Below are positions 10,567-21,699 of a stretch of DNA of 64,000 bases, in pieces. This DNA comes from Kappaphycus alvarezii. Lineage: Eukaryota > Rhodophyta > Florideophyceae > Gigartinales > Solieriaceae. A program made the position numbers and the translations under genes. The stretch is from positions 1-64,000 of the forward strand of contig NADL03000613.1 in NCBI GenBank assembly GCA_002205965.3, in the 5' to 3' direction. The first letter of the stretch is position 1. Every line of letters begins with the position of its first letter. A model generated the notes under the pieces. The model saw only the letters and a list, made by a program, of their open reading frames with translations. It was not told where the DNA came from and made no database searches.

Positions 10567-12420
10567 TGAGCGCGAGGGATATCCTTTTGTGTCAACAGCA
10601 GATAAACAGTATCCCGTCAACAGCAGTCAAGTTGGCTGCATCTCTGCATGTAGCCTGAGTACTGTATTTTACCTAAGGGGGAAAATCTTTACGGCGGTGG
10701 GGAACAAGAACTCGGAGGCACCGAGGAGGGGTAGGATAGAATCTAATCGGAAAGACGCCGGGAGAGAACCTGACGGGCTGGCGTGCCGTGCATGCAAAAG
10801 TTGAAGCGGGTAACGAAATCGTGAAACTCTTGATGGGGAGGGGCACTACCAAAAACGCAGAATTGGACATTTTATGTAGAAACGGCTGTAGCAATATTGC
10901 AGGCCGGCGAGCGAAGCGAACCTGAAGCGAACCGGCCTGTTGCTAACATTTTGCTATGCATTGTTATTCAATTTCGACAGGTTTTTGCGAACATGGACCG
11001 ACCTTCCTGACCTGAACAGTTCGGAAACCCCAAATATGCCTTGCCAGCGGCTTGAGCGGCTTGCGAAGGGGCCCGAGACTGGACGGAAATTGCTGTAGAC
11101 GACTAGTAGTTGAAATGAGGCTTTAACAGGTTCTGCGGCGAACCTTACCGGTACGCACCCGTGAAGCGACTGGCAATAGTCGGGAGAAATCCATCAAGCG
11201 GACGAATGGTGGCATTTGACGGGGTGCTCGGAGAGTCAAAGGCAATGCGCTGGTAAGTGGGGTGAACGTTTATTGAAGAAGGGACCCCCAACAAGGGGCC
11301 GACGTGGGCCATAGCATTGGGGGCTGCCCTAAGGGCTAAGTCACTAAGTTGCTAATACGTAACGAAGGGAGTGAGGACGGTGTAAAGCCTTTGGAGTTGT
11401 TGACGGGAGAGTAAAATTGACGGAGGGTATGGGACTGTTGAAAAGATTGAAGAGTTGGCGGGCCAATCTGCGCTCGAGGTCGCTAATCTTGTCACGATGG
11501 GGGATTGCAGCGGCACCACCAACAAGCTTGGTTGCCTTTATGCGTGTGGCGCATTCGAGTAGCATGGGGTGAAGACGGTGACATCACACGCGATGGCGCA
11601 GGAGTCGGACGAAGAAGACGTGGGTCGCGGGATACGGGAGAATGATTTCTGGCCGCAGCTCGGTGCTGGGGTGAGGGACATGGTCTCGAACTCGCAGTCA
11701 TGTTCGGTAGCGCGGATCACACACTTACAAGTGTGTTACGAACAGAGTCGTAACGGTGGGGTCTGCCGAGATCAGACGGGCGGAAGTCTGTAGCGTGATT
11801 CCCGAACCGATGCATTCGTCTGCGGCGGAGGTAGTAATTAAGTGGCGGACTATCAGGGGAGACAGGGAGGCCTAAATCCCGCTTGAGCATCACTGTCCAG
11901 TGAGTCTGCACAAGTTTTGAGGGAGGATGAGGCAGACGAGTGCGGCGGGCAGCAGTGCCTTTGCGGGGCGGGTCGGTGGCGGTACATGTACATGATGTGC
12001 TCGATGGTCACAAGTTGAAGGGAGGTGTTGGTCTGCAATGCGTCGGGAGAGGCTAGGGAGGAAATGGCCGAGAAACCAACAGCCGGCAAGGTGGCGGCGT
12101 GAGGGTCAGCGATAGCGACAGCGGGAGGGTTGGCGCTGGTCGCGGGGGGTAACAACAGGAGTAGGGTTAGCTGCTGGGGTGCTGACAGGAGGGGAGTGGG
12201 ACAGAGGTGTCCCGGCAGGGGCAGGTTTTGTCCTCGGGGTCGGAGGAGAGTTTAAGAGTAGCAGCGCAAAGGGCTTGGATGATGGTAGGGAGGGAGAGCT
12301 GTTGAGCGTAGACATCATCAACCCAGCGACTCATGCACGGGAGGATGACATAAGGGAGTTAACCTTTCCTCAGTTCTGCTCACCCTGCCTTCCAAACAAA
12401 AACAATCAGACCTTTTGATA
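10567..12420. other. Unassigned GC-rich stretch between Harbinger element and LINE tail
   Basis: No recognisable gene. At 10900-10939 the 8-bp arms CAGGCCGG and CCGGCCTG enclose a repeated GAAGCGAACC. From about 11340 to 12360 the minus strand has overlapping Pro/Ser/Thr-rich frames without family motifs. One of them contains KISDLERRLARQLFNLFNSP. They could be remains of a disordered protein or chance open frames in GC-rich DNA. I do not assign a function. Confidence 0.4.
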
Positions 12421-12424
12421 TACA

Positions 12425-12667
12425 ATGCGTATCGATCTCTTCATCGATGACCCCGAATTTGCAAGTCGTCCTCAAGGGTTCGTCGTCTCTGTTATCAGTC
12501 CCCATTCCAGTGGCTATGCAGCCCTCTCAATGCGTTCGGCTCGTTCCAATATTGCTTTTCAGGAACGAGAAAAGACCGCTTACTACCGGTTAATCTGCGA
12601 ACAACGGATTATTAACCCTCTCCCAGTTGTAATGGATATGTGCGGCTGCATCGGGGCGTGCTTTTGA
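12425..12667 (+). pseudogene. LINE-type ORF2 C-terminal fragment
   Basis: The 80-residue reading reads RIDLFIDDP, then VVSVISPHSSGYAA, ARSNIAFQEREKTAYYRLIC and LPVVMDMCGCIGA. It resembles the extreme C-terminal domain seen in the LINE copy at 51.8-52.2 kb (ALRMDI, then DIAVDVTVANPSARRH, then TLAEREKHRHYGTYC and PVGIDIYGALG). Both follow the pattern Asp-rich strand, V-x-NP/SP, A-x-x-x-R-E-K-x-x-x-Y, P-V-x-x-D-x-x-G. No reverse-transcriptase domain precedes it, so it is a short isolated tail. The assignment rests on that pattern and is moderately uncertain. Confidence 0.45.
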
Positions 12668-12935
12668 GTTAGAGTGGAGCAAGTGTCGAAATTCCTTTCT
12701 CTTAGGCGTGATACATCTCCTGCAGCCCAGGGCGACTAGCTCCTCACTCGTCTTACCTGTCTCGGCGTCAAGTATGTCGCAGTGTGTATGAACTGGAGAC
12801 TCTTGACAGTCTTCGCATTATGTATCCTAGATCTGTCTCTGGGAAGATCTCCACTTCATCATAAATAAAAAGTGAAGGATTCATATCAAACGTACAACAC
12901 TGCACATTGCAAGCCTTTCTCGATGACAACCAGTC

Positions 12936-15339
12936 TTATGGCGAGCTTGGAGATGTCCACGTCGAACAAAGATCAGTGGCAGTTTCTGTTTCCTCGCCGC
13001 AATCTCCTTCCAGTCCAACTCCGCTCTCTTGAGGAAACAACGACTCGGAAGGAACTTTCACACCGTGCCGTTTGACCCACTTCAACCAGCTTCTCCAGTT
13101 ATAATCAGTCGCAAGAGTGTTTTCGTCACCCACAACAATGAGGAGCACACGAGCTCTGGAGAGGGCTACATTCAAACGTCGCCAATCCTGCAGAAAGCCC
13201 ACCTCCCTCCTAGAATTATTGCGCACCGTGGACAGGATCACCACTTCCGCCTCTCGCCCTTGATATCCATCTACAGTGCACACTTCGACTCGATGGTGGG
13301 CCTTCCGCGACTGCAGTTTGTCGCCGATTAGTTTGACCTGCCCGGAATATGGTGATATAACTCCAATATCAGAGTGATCAAACTTGTGATCATTTATGAT
13401 AACCTGTAACAGCTCAGAAACGACAGAGCACTCCTCCACGTTAAGGTAGGATCTGGAGTACGAAACACCATCAAACGAATCTCGATCCGATTGCTCCTCT
13501 CCATTTGCGACATTCACAAACACCACCCGTGACGTCAATGGCCGCTGGGGAACAAGCTCCGTATTCGCAGTTGGCAGCGGGCGCTCTTCAGCACTAATTC
13601 CGTTTCGCAGCCGCTTAAAGTAAAAGTGAGACGCTGGAAAGTGGGCAATATCCGGGTGCATCCGATACTGCACGTTCAACATTTCGCAAGCAACGCCATG
13701 CTCCCACATTCTCATGAACAAGCTTGTCTCCAGACCAATGCCCTGCGACTGGCTCTCTGCCTGGCTAAGGACGGTAGGCGGGAGCTGATGATGATCGCCA
13801 ACAAGCACGAGCTGACTCCTCTGGCCGTCACCAATACCAACCGACAACGGAATCAAGACATCCGGCTCTGTCGCCTGGGTAGCTTCATCCACCACCACAA
13901 ACGGAAACTTATGTTCCTTCAGCTCCGCCCTCCCGCATCCCACACAAGTAGCCACCACCACATCTGCCCGTCCCAAAATCTTCCTAACCACCTTTCGCTC
14001 CATCTCAATCAGCTCTGCGACCCTCATCTCCCCCCTTTCACACGCCGTCCTCGCCTTCCCCAAACCGACGTTCTTCTCCATCATACTCTCCAGCGTAACT
14101 CCCCACAAATCCTCATCAACCGCCGCAACCCTCCCCACCCTTACAACCCGCATTGAACCCGACGCTCCCTCAACACACACCTTAACAAATTATCAGCAGC
14201 GACATTACTCGCAGCACATGCCAACACAGGCCCCAAACCCAACCTCACCGCACACCGTACCACAAAACTCGCCACAAGCGTCTTGCCCGTTCCCGGGGGA
14301 CCCTGAACCAATGTCAGCCTCCTGCGCAACGCCGCTCGAACCGCGGCAAGTTGACTGGGATTCAACCTCCCCTTCAACCTCCTCACCTCCTCTTCCACCT
14401 CTGCCTCTCCCCTCCCACCTTCTCCCCCGCCAACACTACACACTCGTTCCACTCGCCCACTTCCCTCGACCCAACATCCATCTCCCGCACGAGATCATTC
14501 ACCATACCCAACTCTCTACCGCCATGTGCGAGAAAAGATTGCGGAAACGACATGACCACGAGACGATACATAGATGGGGTGGCGGGAGCCTCATGGGTAA
14601 TGGCGGTGACAGCGTCGTTGGCTCTGTCGAAGGCGAGGAGGTTAGTGCCGCGTTGGACGCAGAGTTTGAGGCGGATGTGGGAGTAGTCGAGTAAGGTGGT
14701 GGCGGCGTCGGAGCGGGTTGGGACGGTGATGACAAGGGAGGCACGGGATTTGCGAAGGAGAGTGGCTTCTATTGCGGTGGTGTGGTCGGGGGGATGGTGG
14801 GCCGTGGGATGAGGGGTGATATGAATGAGATCGCCTTTTGTGAAGGGTTGAATAAGGGTTTTGGGAATGGTAGGGTGGTGAAGGGTGAAGACAGTTTGGG
14901 AGAAGAGGTGGGTTGTATGGGTGGCTAGCATAGGGGGTGGGGTTTGGTTGGCGGGGTGTCGTTGGAGGATGGCGGCCTGGTGTGCTTGGAGCTCAGAGTG
15001 GATGAGGGTTTGGAAATGGGTGCGGTATTGACGCATGGCTTGGTAAAGGGCGGAGCGTTTGGCAGAGCGGGCGCGATGGGGTGGGTTGGGGTTGTCAGGG
15101 GATCGACGGTTTGACTTGCGGCATGTTGTTGTGGGGCGTTGGGGCGGACATTGAGGGAGGGATTTCTTTGGTAGGGAGCGGGGGAGAGAGGTAGGAGCGA
15201 GGAATTGAAGGGAGACGGAGTGTGTGGGAAGATAACGGGGGGTTGGTTGAGAGCGGCTGGAGCGGGATGATTGTGAAGGTGTGGTATCGATCATGGTGAA
15301 GGAGATGCGGGACAGGGTGAACGGGGAGAAACGATGCAT
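12936..15339 (-). CDS. SF1 RNA/DNA helicase, UPF1/IGHMBP2 (SMUBP-2) type, two frame breaks
   Basis: The product would be an ATP-dependent 5'-3' helicase of superfamily 1B acting on RNA or single-stranded DNA. About 800 residues are spread over three successive frames. Motif I is GPPGTGKT (near 14300), motif [14 protein letters not shown], motif [11 protein letters not shown], motif [16 protein letters not shown], motif [18 protein letters not shown] and motif [21 protein letters not shown]. The N-terminal 300 residues fit the accessory beta-barrel and stalk region of IGHMBP2. The first ATG in frame is at 15337-15339; the leader [16 protein letters not shown] is Ser/Thr/Arg-rich, so organelle import is possible. 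The frame changes near 14405-14425 (purine-rich run) and near 14170-14185, each time by one step in the same direction. All helicase motifs are intact, so sequencing or assembly errors or a very recent pseudogene are both possible. No intron boundaries explain the shifts. Confidence 0.85.
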
Positions 15340-15391
15340 CGTAGCATGTCGGTGAGGATGCTGCCGCAATGGATATAATGAGCTACACGTA

Positions 15392-15443
15392 TACAGTACA
15401 GCTCAAAACGAGATTATACTGTACTGTACATTCAGTACTGTAA
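15392..15443. promoter_or_regulatory. GTAC/TACAGTAC-rich segment upstream of the helicase
   Basis: Between the helicase start (15339) and the DIRS element (15465) lie clustered ACAGTACAG, TACTGTACTGTAC and CAGTACTGTAAG blocks, largely self-complementary. They lie about 55-105 bp upstream of the ATG, where a core promoter or transcription start could be. The same motif recurs elsewhere in the window. A promoter role is inferred from position only. Confidence 0.35.
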
Positions 15444-15464
15444 GTATTGGTGGATGGGTATTTT

Positions 15465-15787
15465 GGTACTTTAATTGGAAAATTATGGGTGAATATGAGA
15501 AGGGGGGTTGAACGTGGCCTTGATCTGCCACTCCGGATAAGTCACGCGGTCACGGTTGCATCAATTGACTGTAAGCACCTTTTATGATGGCCACGTAGGC
15601 AGCTTACCGTTGTACACCCTACACTCGCTGCCGCGGCCGCATATGCTTCCTGGTTTCTACGTAGCAGCCGCACCGCTTGCGCAAGGGGACTTGGACCACG
15701 ATCAAGACCGGTTCAACAGGGCTATATAACCGCCAACTTGAAAACCTCTAGCGCAACTTCTGGTTCCTCAAGTCGTCGCTTGTTCTC
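15465..15787 (+). repeat. Left 323-bp direct repeat of the DIRS element
   Basis: Identical by eye to 19732-20054. It contains a TATA-like sequence, GCTATATAACC (about 15721-15731), roughly 120 bp before the first ATG of the gag-like frame, so it probably carries the element promoter. It begins about 125 bp upstream of the helicase start codon, on the opposite strand. Confidence 0.85.
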
Positions 15788-15848
15788 ATCCCTCGAACCA
15801 GCTCCAGACGAATCTGTCTAGGTCGACTATCACACTTGCACATCAACC

Positions 15849-16686
15849 ATGTCCCATGCCACCTCCTCTGAATCTTCGCAGTCCGACGCTTCTCGCCTCC
15901 ATACCCTCGAGAACAAGGTCACCGGCATCGAAACCCAGCTCTCGCAGATTGTCAACTTGCTCCAAGCTTCCGCTGGACCGTCGAACCCTCCTGCCGCAGA
16001 GCCTGCCGCCGCCGCCGCTTCAGATCCACCGGCATCTGATCCTACCGTTAAGCCCTCAACCGCCGCTGAGGCTTACAAAAAGGGCGTTCTTCAGTTCACA
16101 CTGCCCACGCCCTCTGCAACCGCAGTTGCCGACACACTCGCTACCCGCCAGGAATACGCTGAGGTCGGCAAGCTCAACAAGTACCAGCGTCCTAGCTCCG
16201 TCGCCCCTATCCCGCCAAGAGGTTTATTCCGGAACCAGAAGGTCTTTTCGGTCGCATCAAGGCCGCTGACGTTCGTGACGGGTGGGAAGCCGAAGTACTC
16301 TGGAACGTTGGGCACAACTGTGAGACCGCCATCGCCTGCGCTCACCGGGTCACCGAGGCCCTCCAGAACAAGGACATATCGCCGCTACTGAGTTCTTCTC
16401 TGTTCTACACCACTACTTGGAGGCCACTTACAGCCGCGTTCTGGAACGGACCGATTTCTTCACTGACTCTGTCGAGTCCGGAAAGTCTGAAGCTATCCTC
16501 CTCCAGCGCTACCTTCGTGAAGACGACTACCCGTATTCTTCGGAGCTCTATCGCTCAACTAAGGCCAAGTTCGCTGAATTGCGCTCCCAAGCATACGCGA
16601 AGGAGTTCAACAAACAGGCCGCTCAAGGCTCTCGACCTCGCAAGAATCAGTCCGGAAAAGGTTCCAAGGACTCTAAGTCCAACTAA
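15849..16686 (+). pseudogene. Gag-like region of the DIRS element
   Basis: The reading starts at an ATG in good context shortly after the left repeat. It opens with a Ser-rich head, a coiled-coil-like segment (LHTLENKVTGIETQLSQIVN), an Ala/Pro-rich linker, and later the tail LYRSTKAKFAELRSQAYAKE ending in a basic Lys/Ser stretch. DIRS elements carry a comparable first gene whose product is thought to package the RNA. No enzymatic motifs are seen. Part of the element described at 15465-20054. Confidence 0.65.
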
Positions 16687-16721
16687 AGCCGTCGCCTCCG
16701 CGACTCTTTATTTCTGTCCCT

Positions 16722-18676
16722 ATGTCCCACGTCCTCTGGCGCAATACCCAGTGCGCCGCTCCTTTCTGGGCCGAAACCCTCGGCGCCTCGAAATTCCTCG
16801 TCCGCGCTCTACGGTTTGGGGTCTACGAAAAACCCATCACAACCTCCCTTTCACGCACAAAATTCCAACTCCCTCAAATCCCCATCGATCCCCAAGACCG
16901 GGAATTCTTCGATTCAGCAATATCGGATGCGCTCCACCGTCGCAGTTACGAAGAAATTTCCGAGTCGACCGCTCTTTCCTTACACCAAGCTGGCTTCCCT
17001 ATCTCCAACGCCTTTGTGGCAACTTCAGCGGAAAAGAAGCGGCTCGTGGTCAATCTTTCTCGGCAATCTACCCTATTTCGGGATATCCCAGTTCGCATGG
17101 AAACATTAGAAGGGTTCGCACTAGACCTCCAGGAATCCGACATGATGTTTTCTTTCGATATCGCCAAAGGTACCACCATTTTCGTCTTCACCCCGATATT
17201 CGAAATTGGTTCGTCTTCAAAGTAGACCATCGCTACTTTCGCTGCGTTGCCCTCCCTTTCGGGTGGAAACTCTCTCCCGCCTACTTCATCAAGTTCATGC
17301 GACCTTTCGTTCAATATGTCCGAGAAACCTTACGTCTCCGAATCCATCCCTACATGGACGACTTCTTGGTGGCTCTAAACCGCCCTTCACGCCTCAACAA
17401 GGCCCGCCGACAGATCGACTCTCTGCTCCGCTCGTGTGGACTTCAGAGGAAGGAGGACAAGGGTCACTGGGAAGGAACGAGGCAAATCGAGCATTTGGGA
17501 TTTCTAATCGATACGGACCGCCTAGTCTTTGGGATTACGGCTCGAAGGATGGAAAAGTTGCGAGGTATTGCCCGGCAACTATTACGCCAAGCACGCCGCA
17601 ATCGCCGACTAGTCGACGTACCACTGCTACGCCACTTCGCAGGCGTCGCTATCTCATGCTCGCTCGCTATGCCCCTCGCCCGGTTCTACACCCGATCAAT
17701 TTACGACTCTCTCAAGACGAATCTGAGCAAGACGGGGAAACGCGTGAGGCTTCTTCACGCCGCTCTTCGGGACCTGCGCTTCTGGAGGGACCTCACTACC
17801 AACCCTCCAGAAAGGCCCATCGCTATTCCACAGCCAACATTGGCTCTACACTCAGACGCGTCGACGGGAGTCGGACAGGGAGGAACATTGGGATCGGATC
17901 TGAGGCCAGGGATACAGGGTTGTTGGGAGGCTCGCGGACTATGGGACCCCGTACTGCGAGTCAAGCCAATAACTTTCTTGGAACTACGGGCCGTCACGGA
18001 CAATATTCGGGCCTTCGCGTCGTTGCTGAAGAACGGGACGCATCTCAAGATTTGGGAGGACAATCAGGCGGTGGTATCGATACTCAATGCGATGACCACC
18101 AAGTCACGGCCCTTAATGAGAGAGCTCCGTTCGCTACACCGCTTGCTTCTCAAGCTCGGGATCACCATCGAATCACAGTATCTGCCCTCGGCAGTCAATC
18201 GTTTCGCCGACCGACTGTCACGCCTTCAGACACTCGACGATTGGAGGATCAATACCAAGCCCCTTCAGCCACTACTCGAATCTTTCTCGCCAACAATCGA
18301 CAGATTCGCAGACAACACCAATCGCATCTGCCGGAGATACAACAGCGAGTTTGCGTCTCCTGGCTCCCTCGCCGTGGACGCGCTCTCCCAGGATTGGCAA
18401 TTCGAAGTCAATTTTTGGAACCCGCCTCTCAAGTTGATACCACTCGTCGTAGCCAAGATCATCAAGGAACAGGCCGCAGGAATCTTGGTCACGCCGTATT
18501 GGCCCGCTCAATCATGGTTTCTCAACCTGCGCCAACTGTCACAGCCACACGTATTCGCCGCCGACAACCTCTACCTACCGCCTCTGTGGGCTCCGCCGTC
18601 GATGCCCGTCCCGCCGTGGAATATCGCCGTCTGGAAAATCTCGCAGAAGAAGCACGATCGCTACCGCTCGCAGTGA
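16722..18676 (+). pseudogene. Reverse transcriptase and RNase H region of the DIRS element
   Basis: The N-terminal part reads AEKKRLVVNLSRQS and MMFSFDIAKG, which holds the first catalytic Asp region. The palm follows with VALPFGWKLSPAYFIKFMRP and the catalytic box HPYMDDFLVAL. Then come the connection region HLGFLIDT and an RNase H with LALHSDASTGVGQGG, FLELRAVTDNIRAF and KIWEDNQAVVSIL, followed by FADRLSRL. Y/F-M-D-D together with this RNase H style is typical of DIRS rather than gypsy. The enzyme copies the element RNA into DNA. Confidence 0.8.
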
Positions 18677-18792
18677 CTCTCCAGCAATCTGTGCTTACAG
18701 CAGCCGGATTAGGGAATACTTCGGGGGGAATACTATTGCACGGATCATGCCAAAGGCACGTACCCCAAACACCTGCGCTCGAATGAGATACT

Positions 18793-19679
18793 ATGGAAAA
18801 ATGGGTTACTTTCTGCTCGCAGGATGGAATCGACCCACTGGAGGGCTCCGAAGGTCCTTTACTTCGCTACCTGGGTTGGCTCTTTGATGAATCTCGCGTA
18901 AGTGCTGGATCAGTCGTAACTATCTCTCCGCTGTTACAACTGCCCACACCAGGATTGGTCGCCCCCTCACTCTCACTCCTTTGATACAACTCGCAGTTAC
19001 TGCATATCAGCAAGCCGATTTGGAACGCAAAATCATAACCGACCCGGAAGCCTCTAAGGAACGTCGCGCTTTACCAAGCTCGGTGGCCCGACAAATCTTC
19101 CAAGCCGCCATGACTTCTCCAACGACAGATTTGGAATTTCTACGAAATTCTTGCGCAATACTCGTGAGCTACGTGTTCTTCGAACGGGGTGAAGCTGGGA
19201 TATCATTGCTACTGGACAACATTGCTGTCAACGCTCAATCTATCGATATCGCAATAGCGCTCCGCAAGAACAAGCAACGGGTTTCGCACACGCTCTCCTA
19301 CCGTCGAAATTCAAACTGTTCGGAAAGTCTGATTGATTTGATGCTTCGTTATGATGTTCTACGCCGTGGGAATACTTCTAAATCGCGCTATTATTGGGCT
19401 TTACCGGGTACTCGCTTGTCTACTAGCGCACGCACCCTATCTATCTGGATTTCTTCTACGCTCTCTCGTCTGAAAATAACCCCACCACCGCAGGTTACTT
19501 GGTCCTCACACTCTCTACGTATGGGCGCTGCATCTGAAAGCGCAGCAATCGGGGTCCAAGAATACCGTATCCTCATCTGGGGTGATTGGTCAGCCGGCAG
19601 AACGTTTCGAGAGTCTTATTTGGATGGAAGAGTGCAACCGTGTGAAGATTCGTATTTCTTCTTCGGCCACTTGTTGTAA
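18793..19679 (+). pseudogene. Tyrosine recombinase region of the DIRS element
   Basis: The reading contains a helical core (SVARQIFQAAMTSPTTDLEF), an Arg-bearing turn in FFERGEAGISLLL, and C-terminally SHSLRMGAASESAAIGVQEY followed by ILIWGDWSAGRTFRESYLDG. These correspond to the H-x-x-R box and the W-then-Y segment of tyrosine recombinases. In DIRS elements this enzyme integrates a circular DNA copy instead of a DDE integrase. The coding region ends just before the right direct repeat. Confidence 0.75.
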
Positions 19680-19731
19680 CCGCAGTCTCGAAGCAAATCC
19701 TTTGAATTTGGTTTTTCTCTATATTTAATTC

Positions 19732-20054
19732 GGTACTTTAATTGGAAAATTATGGGTGAATATGAGAAGGGGGGTTGAACGTGGCCTTGATCTGCCACTC
19801 CGGATAAGTCACGCGGTCACGGTTGCATCAATTGACTGTAAGCACCTTTTATGATGGCCACGTAGGCAGCTTACCGTTGTACACCCTACACTCGCTGCCG
19901 CGGCCGCATATGCTTCCTGGTTTCTACGTAGCAGCCGCACCGCTTGCGCAAGGGGACTTGGACCACGATCAAGACCGGTTCAACAGGGCTATATAACCGC
20001 CAACTTGAAAACCTCTAGCGCAACTTCTGGTTCCTCAAGTCGTCGCTTGTTCTC
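19732..20054 (+). repeat. Right 323-bp direct repeat of the DIRS element
   Basis: Identical by eye to 15465-15787, including the TATA-like sequence, now directed into 20.05 kb and beyond. It could drive outward transcription. Confidence 0.85.
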
Positions 20055-21640
20055 CCGCCTCCCGCCCTCCATTCATCCTTCATGGCCCTATCACAAGTCA
20101 TCGTTGTTCTTTGTTTCATTTGTTTGAATCCTTTGAGTATTGTTTTCTTTACACGTTTCGAATCAAAATTGTGCGTCCTTCATTGCATTGTGATTTGAAA
20201 TATCGTGTCATTTGGATATTATGGTTTGTTTCATTTCGATATCATACCTCGCATCATTAATCGCTCTCAAGTTCGCTTGCAGGAGTATCGCTTTCGCAAC
20301 ACGTCAACTGAACAAGTCGTAAGCTTCCGCAAGACAGAAATCTTCTATGAGGGTGCTAAATTAGTGGTCAACCGATTTCTCGGTTCTCTGAACGAAGATC
20401 GCCACGAGAAGGCTTTAGCGTGAAATTCATGTTACAGAGACGGGCCGATCGGCCCGCGACAGATGAAGGCACTTGCGTACCTCCGATCCACCCTCGTGAG
20501 AGAATGGACACCTCAAGATGACTGTCACATCTCGTGAAATCTGGGACTGACGATACCTCAATTTTAGCGTGATTTGGGATGGGACGCTAGCACCCTAACC
20601 ATCTCATGGAAATCGTCTTTTCCAAAATTTGACTCACCTGACCCTCTTAGTTTCGCCATCCCTGTCGAGACGGCTACTGACGACGTATGCGACGAGAACG
20701 CGGGGTATGTTATACGTCATGTTTTAGCTATTTTACCTTTAGTGAATCTAGTAAATGTGTTTGTGTTTCTCTATGTTTAATTCACTGAAAAAATTACAGT
20801 CGGCCAGATCACGGTACTCAGCGGTAAATTAGATATCTCCCGAACCTGTGAAAGAGAACGAGTTAGACCTTTCATTTCATAGATTTGGGGACGGTTGGAT
20901 CAAGCCATGAGCCCCGTCTGGAGGTTAGGTGATCGGGTGTGTGCACAACTTCAGCATGACCGCAGTGTATTGTGGAACAAAAGCCGAGAAGCGGGTCTTG
21001 GGATTCCGGGATTCAGGGGGCTACTTCCCCCGACGGTCGGCTGTAAAGTTGCTGAGGTCATGAAGACCATGAAGTCCGGCTGACCCGAAGAGCGTGAAGT
21101 ACGACTAACCCGAACGGCTTCTATGTCGTTGGCGACGGGCAAAGGGTCACTGTCTGCAGAATTAAACGGAAGTTTGCTCGAGAACCTTTTAAGCAGTTCG
21201 ACTCCGGGCAGTGCCCAGAGGACTCTATCAGCCTGGTTGCAATAGGACACAGAGTGGGCGCTGAGAATGGCCACATCAGTTCCTTGTGCGGTGGGCGCTG
21301 AAAGAAGTTTGGAAGTGACGAGGTCAAGGGAGTGTTGCTCGGCTGGCCTCTAGTAGGGGTCTGCCACGAGGACCCGCTCCCCTGGTAGGGCTACTATCTA
21401 TTCGTTATTGCAATTTTTCTCATTGAAATGAATGGTGAAGTCACAAAGATTGTCCGAATAGTAGAGACCGTTTGCCTTAAGTTGACCAGCCCGATAGAAA
21501 TTTGTGACACAGATGGCTGGTTCAGGCAGCTACTCAGCCAAGCCTTGGTATTTATTCTACTTCAGTTGCTACCGCAGATGTATCTGGAAAAATTAGATTG
21601 ATGGAAATGAAAGAGGGCCCAGTGGATTATTAAACAATCC
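20055..21640. other. Unassigned stretch right of the DIRS element
   Basis: No family can be assigned. A 72-codon plus-strand frame (20205-20423) has no known motif. A perfect 16-bp palindrome, CGGGCCGATCGGCCCG, lies at 20441-20456. At 20769-20793 the text TTTCTCTATGTTTAATTC resembles the sequence just before the right DIRS repeat (TTTCTCTATATTTAATTC, about 19713-19730), hinting at an older related fragment. Confidence 0.4.
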
Positions 21641-21699
21641 TAAAGGGGTAGGCTCTTCCACCTCGATTCGAAGCATGCGAGCTGTTTATAAATTTTGGG

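Larger units (their letters stand above)
15465..20054 (+). mobile_element. DIRS-type tyrosine-recombinase retrotransposon, young-looking
   Basis: Two 323-bp direct repeats (15465-15787 and 19732-20054), identical by eye, enclose a gag-like gene, a DIRS-type reverse transcriptase with RNase H and a tyrosine recombinase. There is no DDE integrase. This set defines the DIRS/Ngaro/PAT order. The coding part is GC-rich and C-ending in codon use, unlike the AT-rich DNA to its right, which supports recent arrival. The element looks close to whole, with only a few apparent breaks. Some frame overlaps may be normal for the family. The repeat geometry looks like simple terminal direct repeats; I could not demonstrate the split repeats of Ngaro/PAT elements. 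Confidence 0.85.

Noticed and set aside
11344-12321. Proline-rich minus-strand host gene
   Set aside because: Frames overlap and are interrupted, no domain is visible, and the stretch is GC-rich enough to give chance frames.
14141-14452. Introns in the helicase as the cause of the frame changes
   Set aside because: The shifts occur within a few codons of continuous conserved protein, leaving no room for an intron and showing no GT..AG boundaries.
13626-14694. Long plus-strand frames opposite the helicase
   Set aside because: They are antisense shadows of the conserved helicase motifs on the minus strand.
17206-18786. 526-codon plus-strand frame overlapping the DIRS reverse transcriptase
   Set aside because: It lies in a different frame from the RT/RNase H motifs and is low in recognisable domains. 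It is a by-product of GC-rich codon use.
20055-20800. Second split repeat (B2) of the DIRS element
   Set aside because: Sequence right after the right repeat does not match sequence just before it. Only a short TTTCTCTATnTTTAATTC similarity was found at 20.77 kb, too little to define a repeat.
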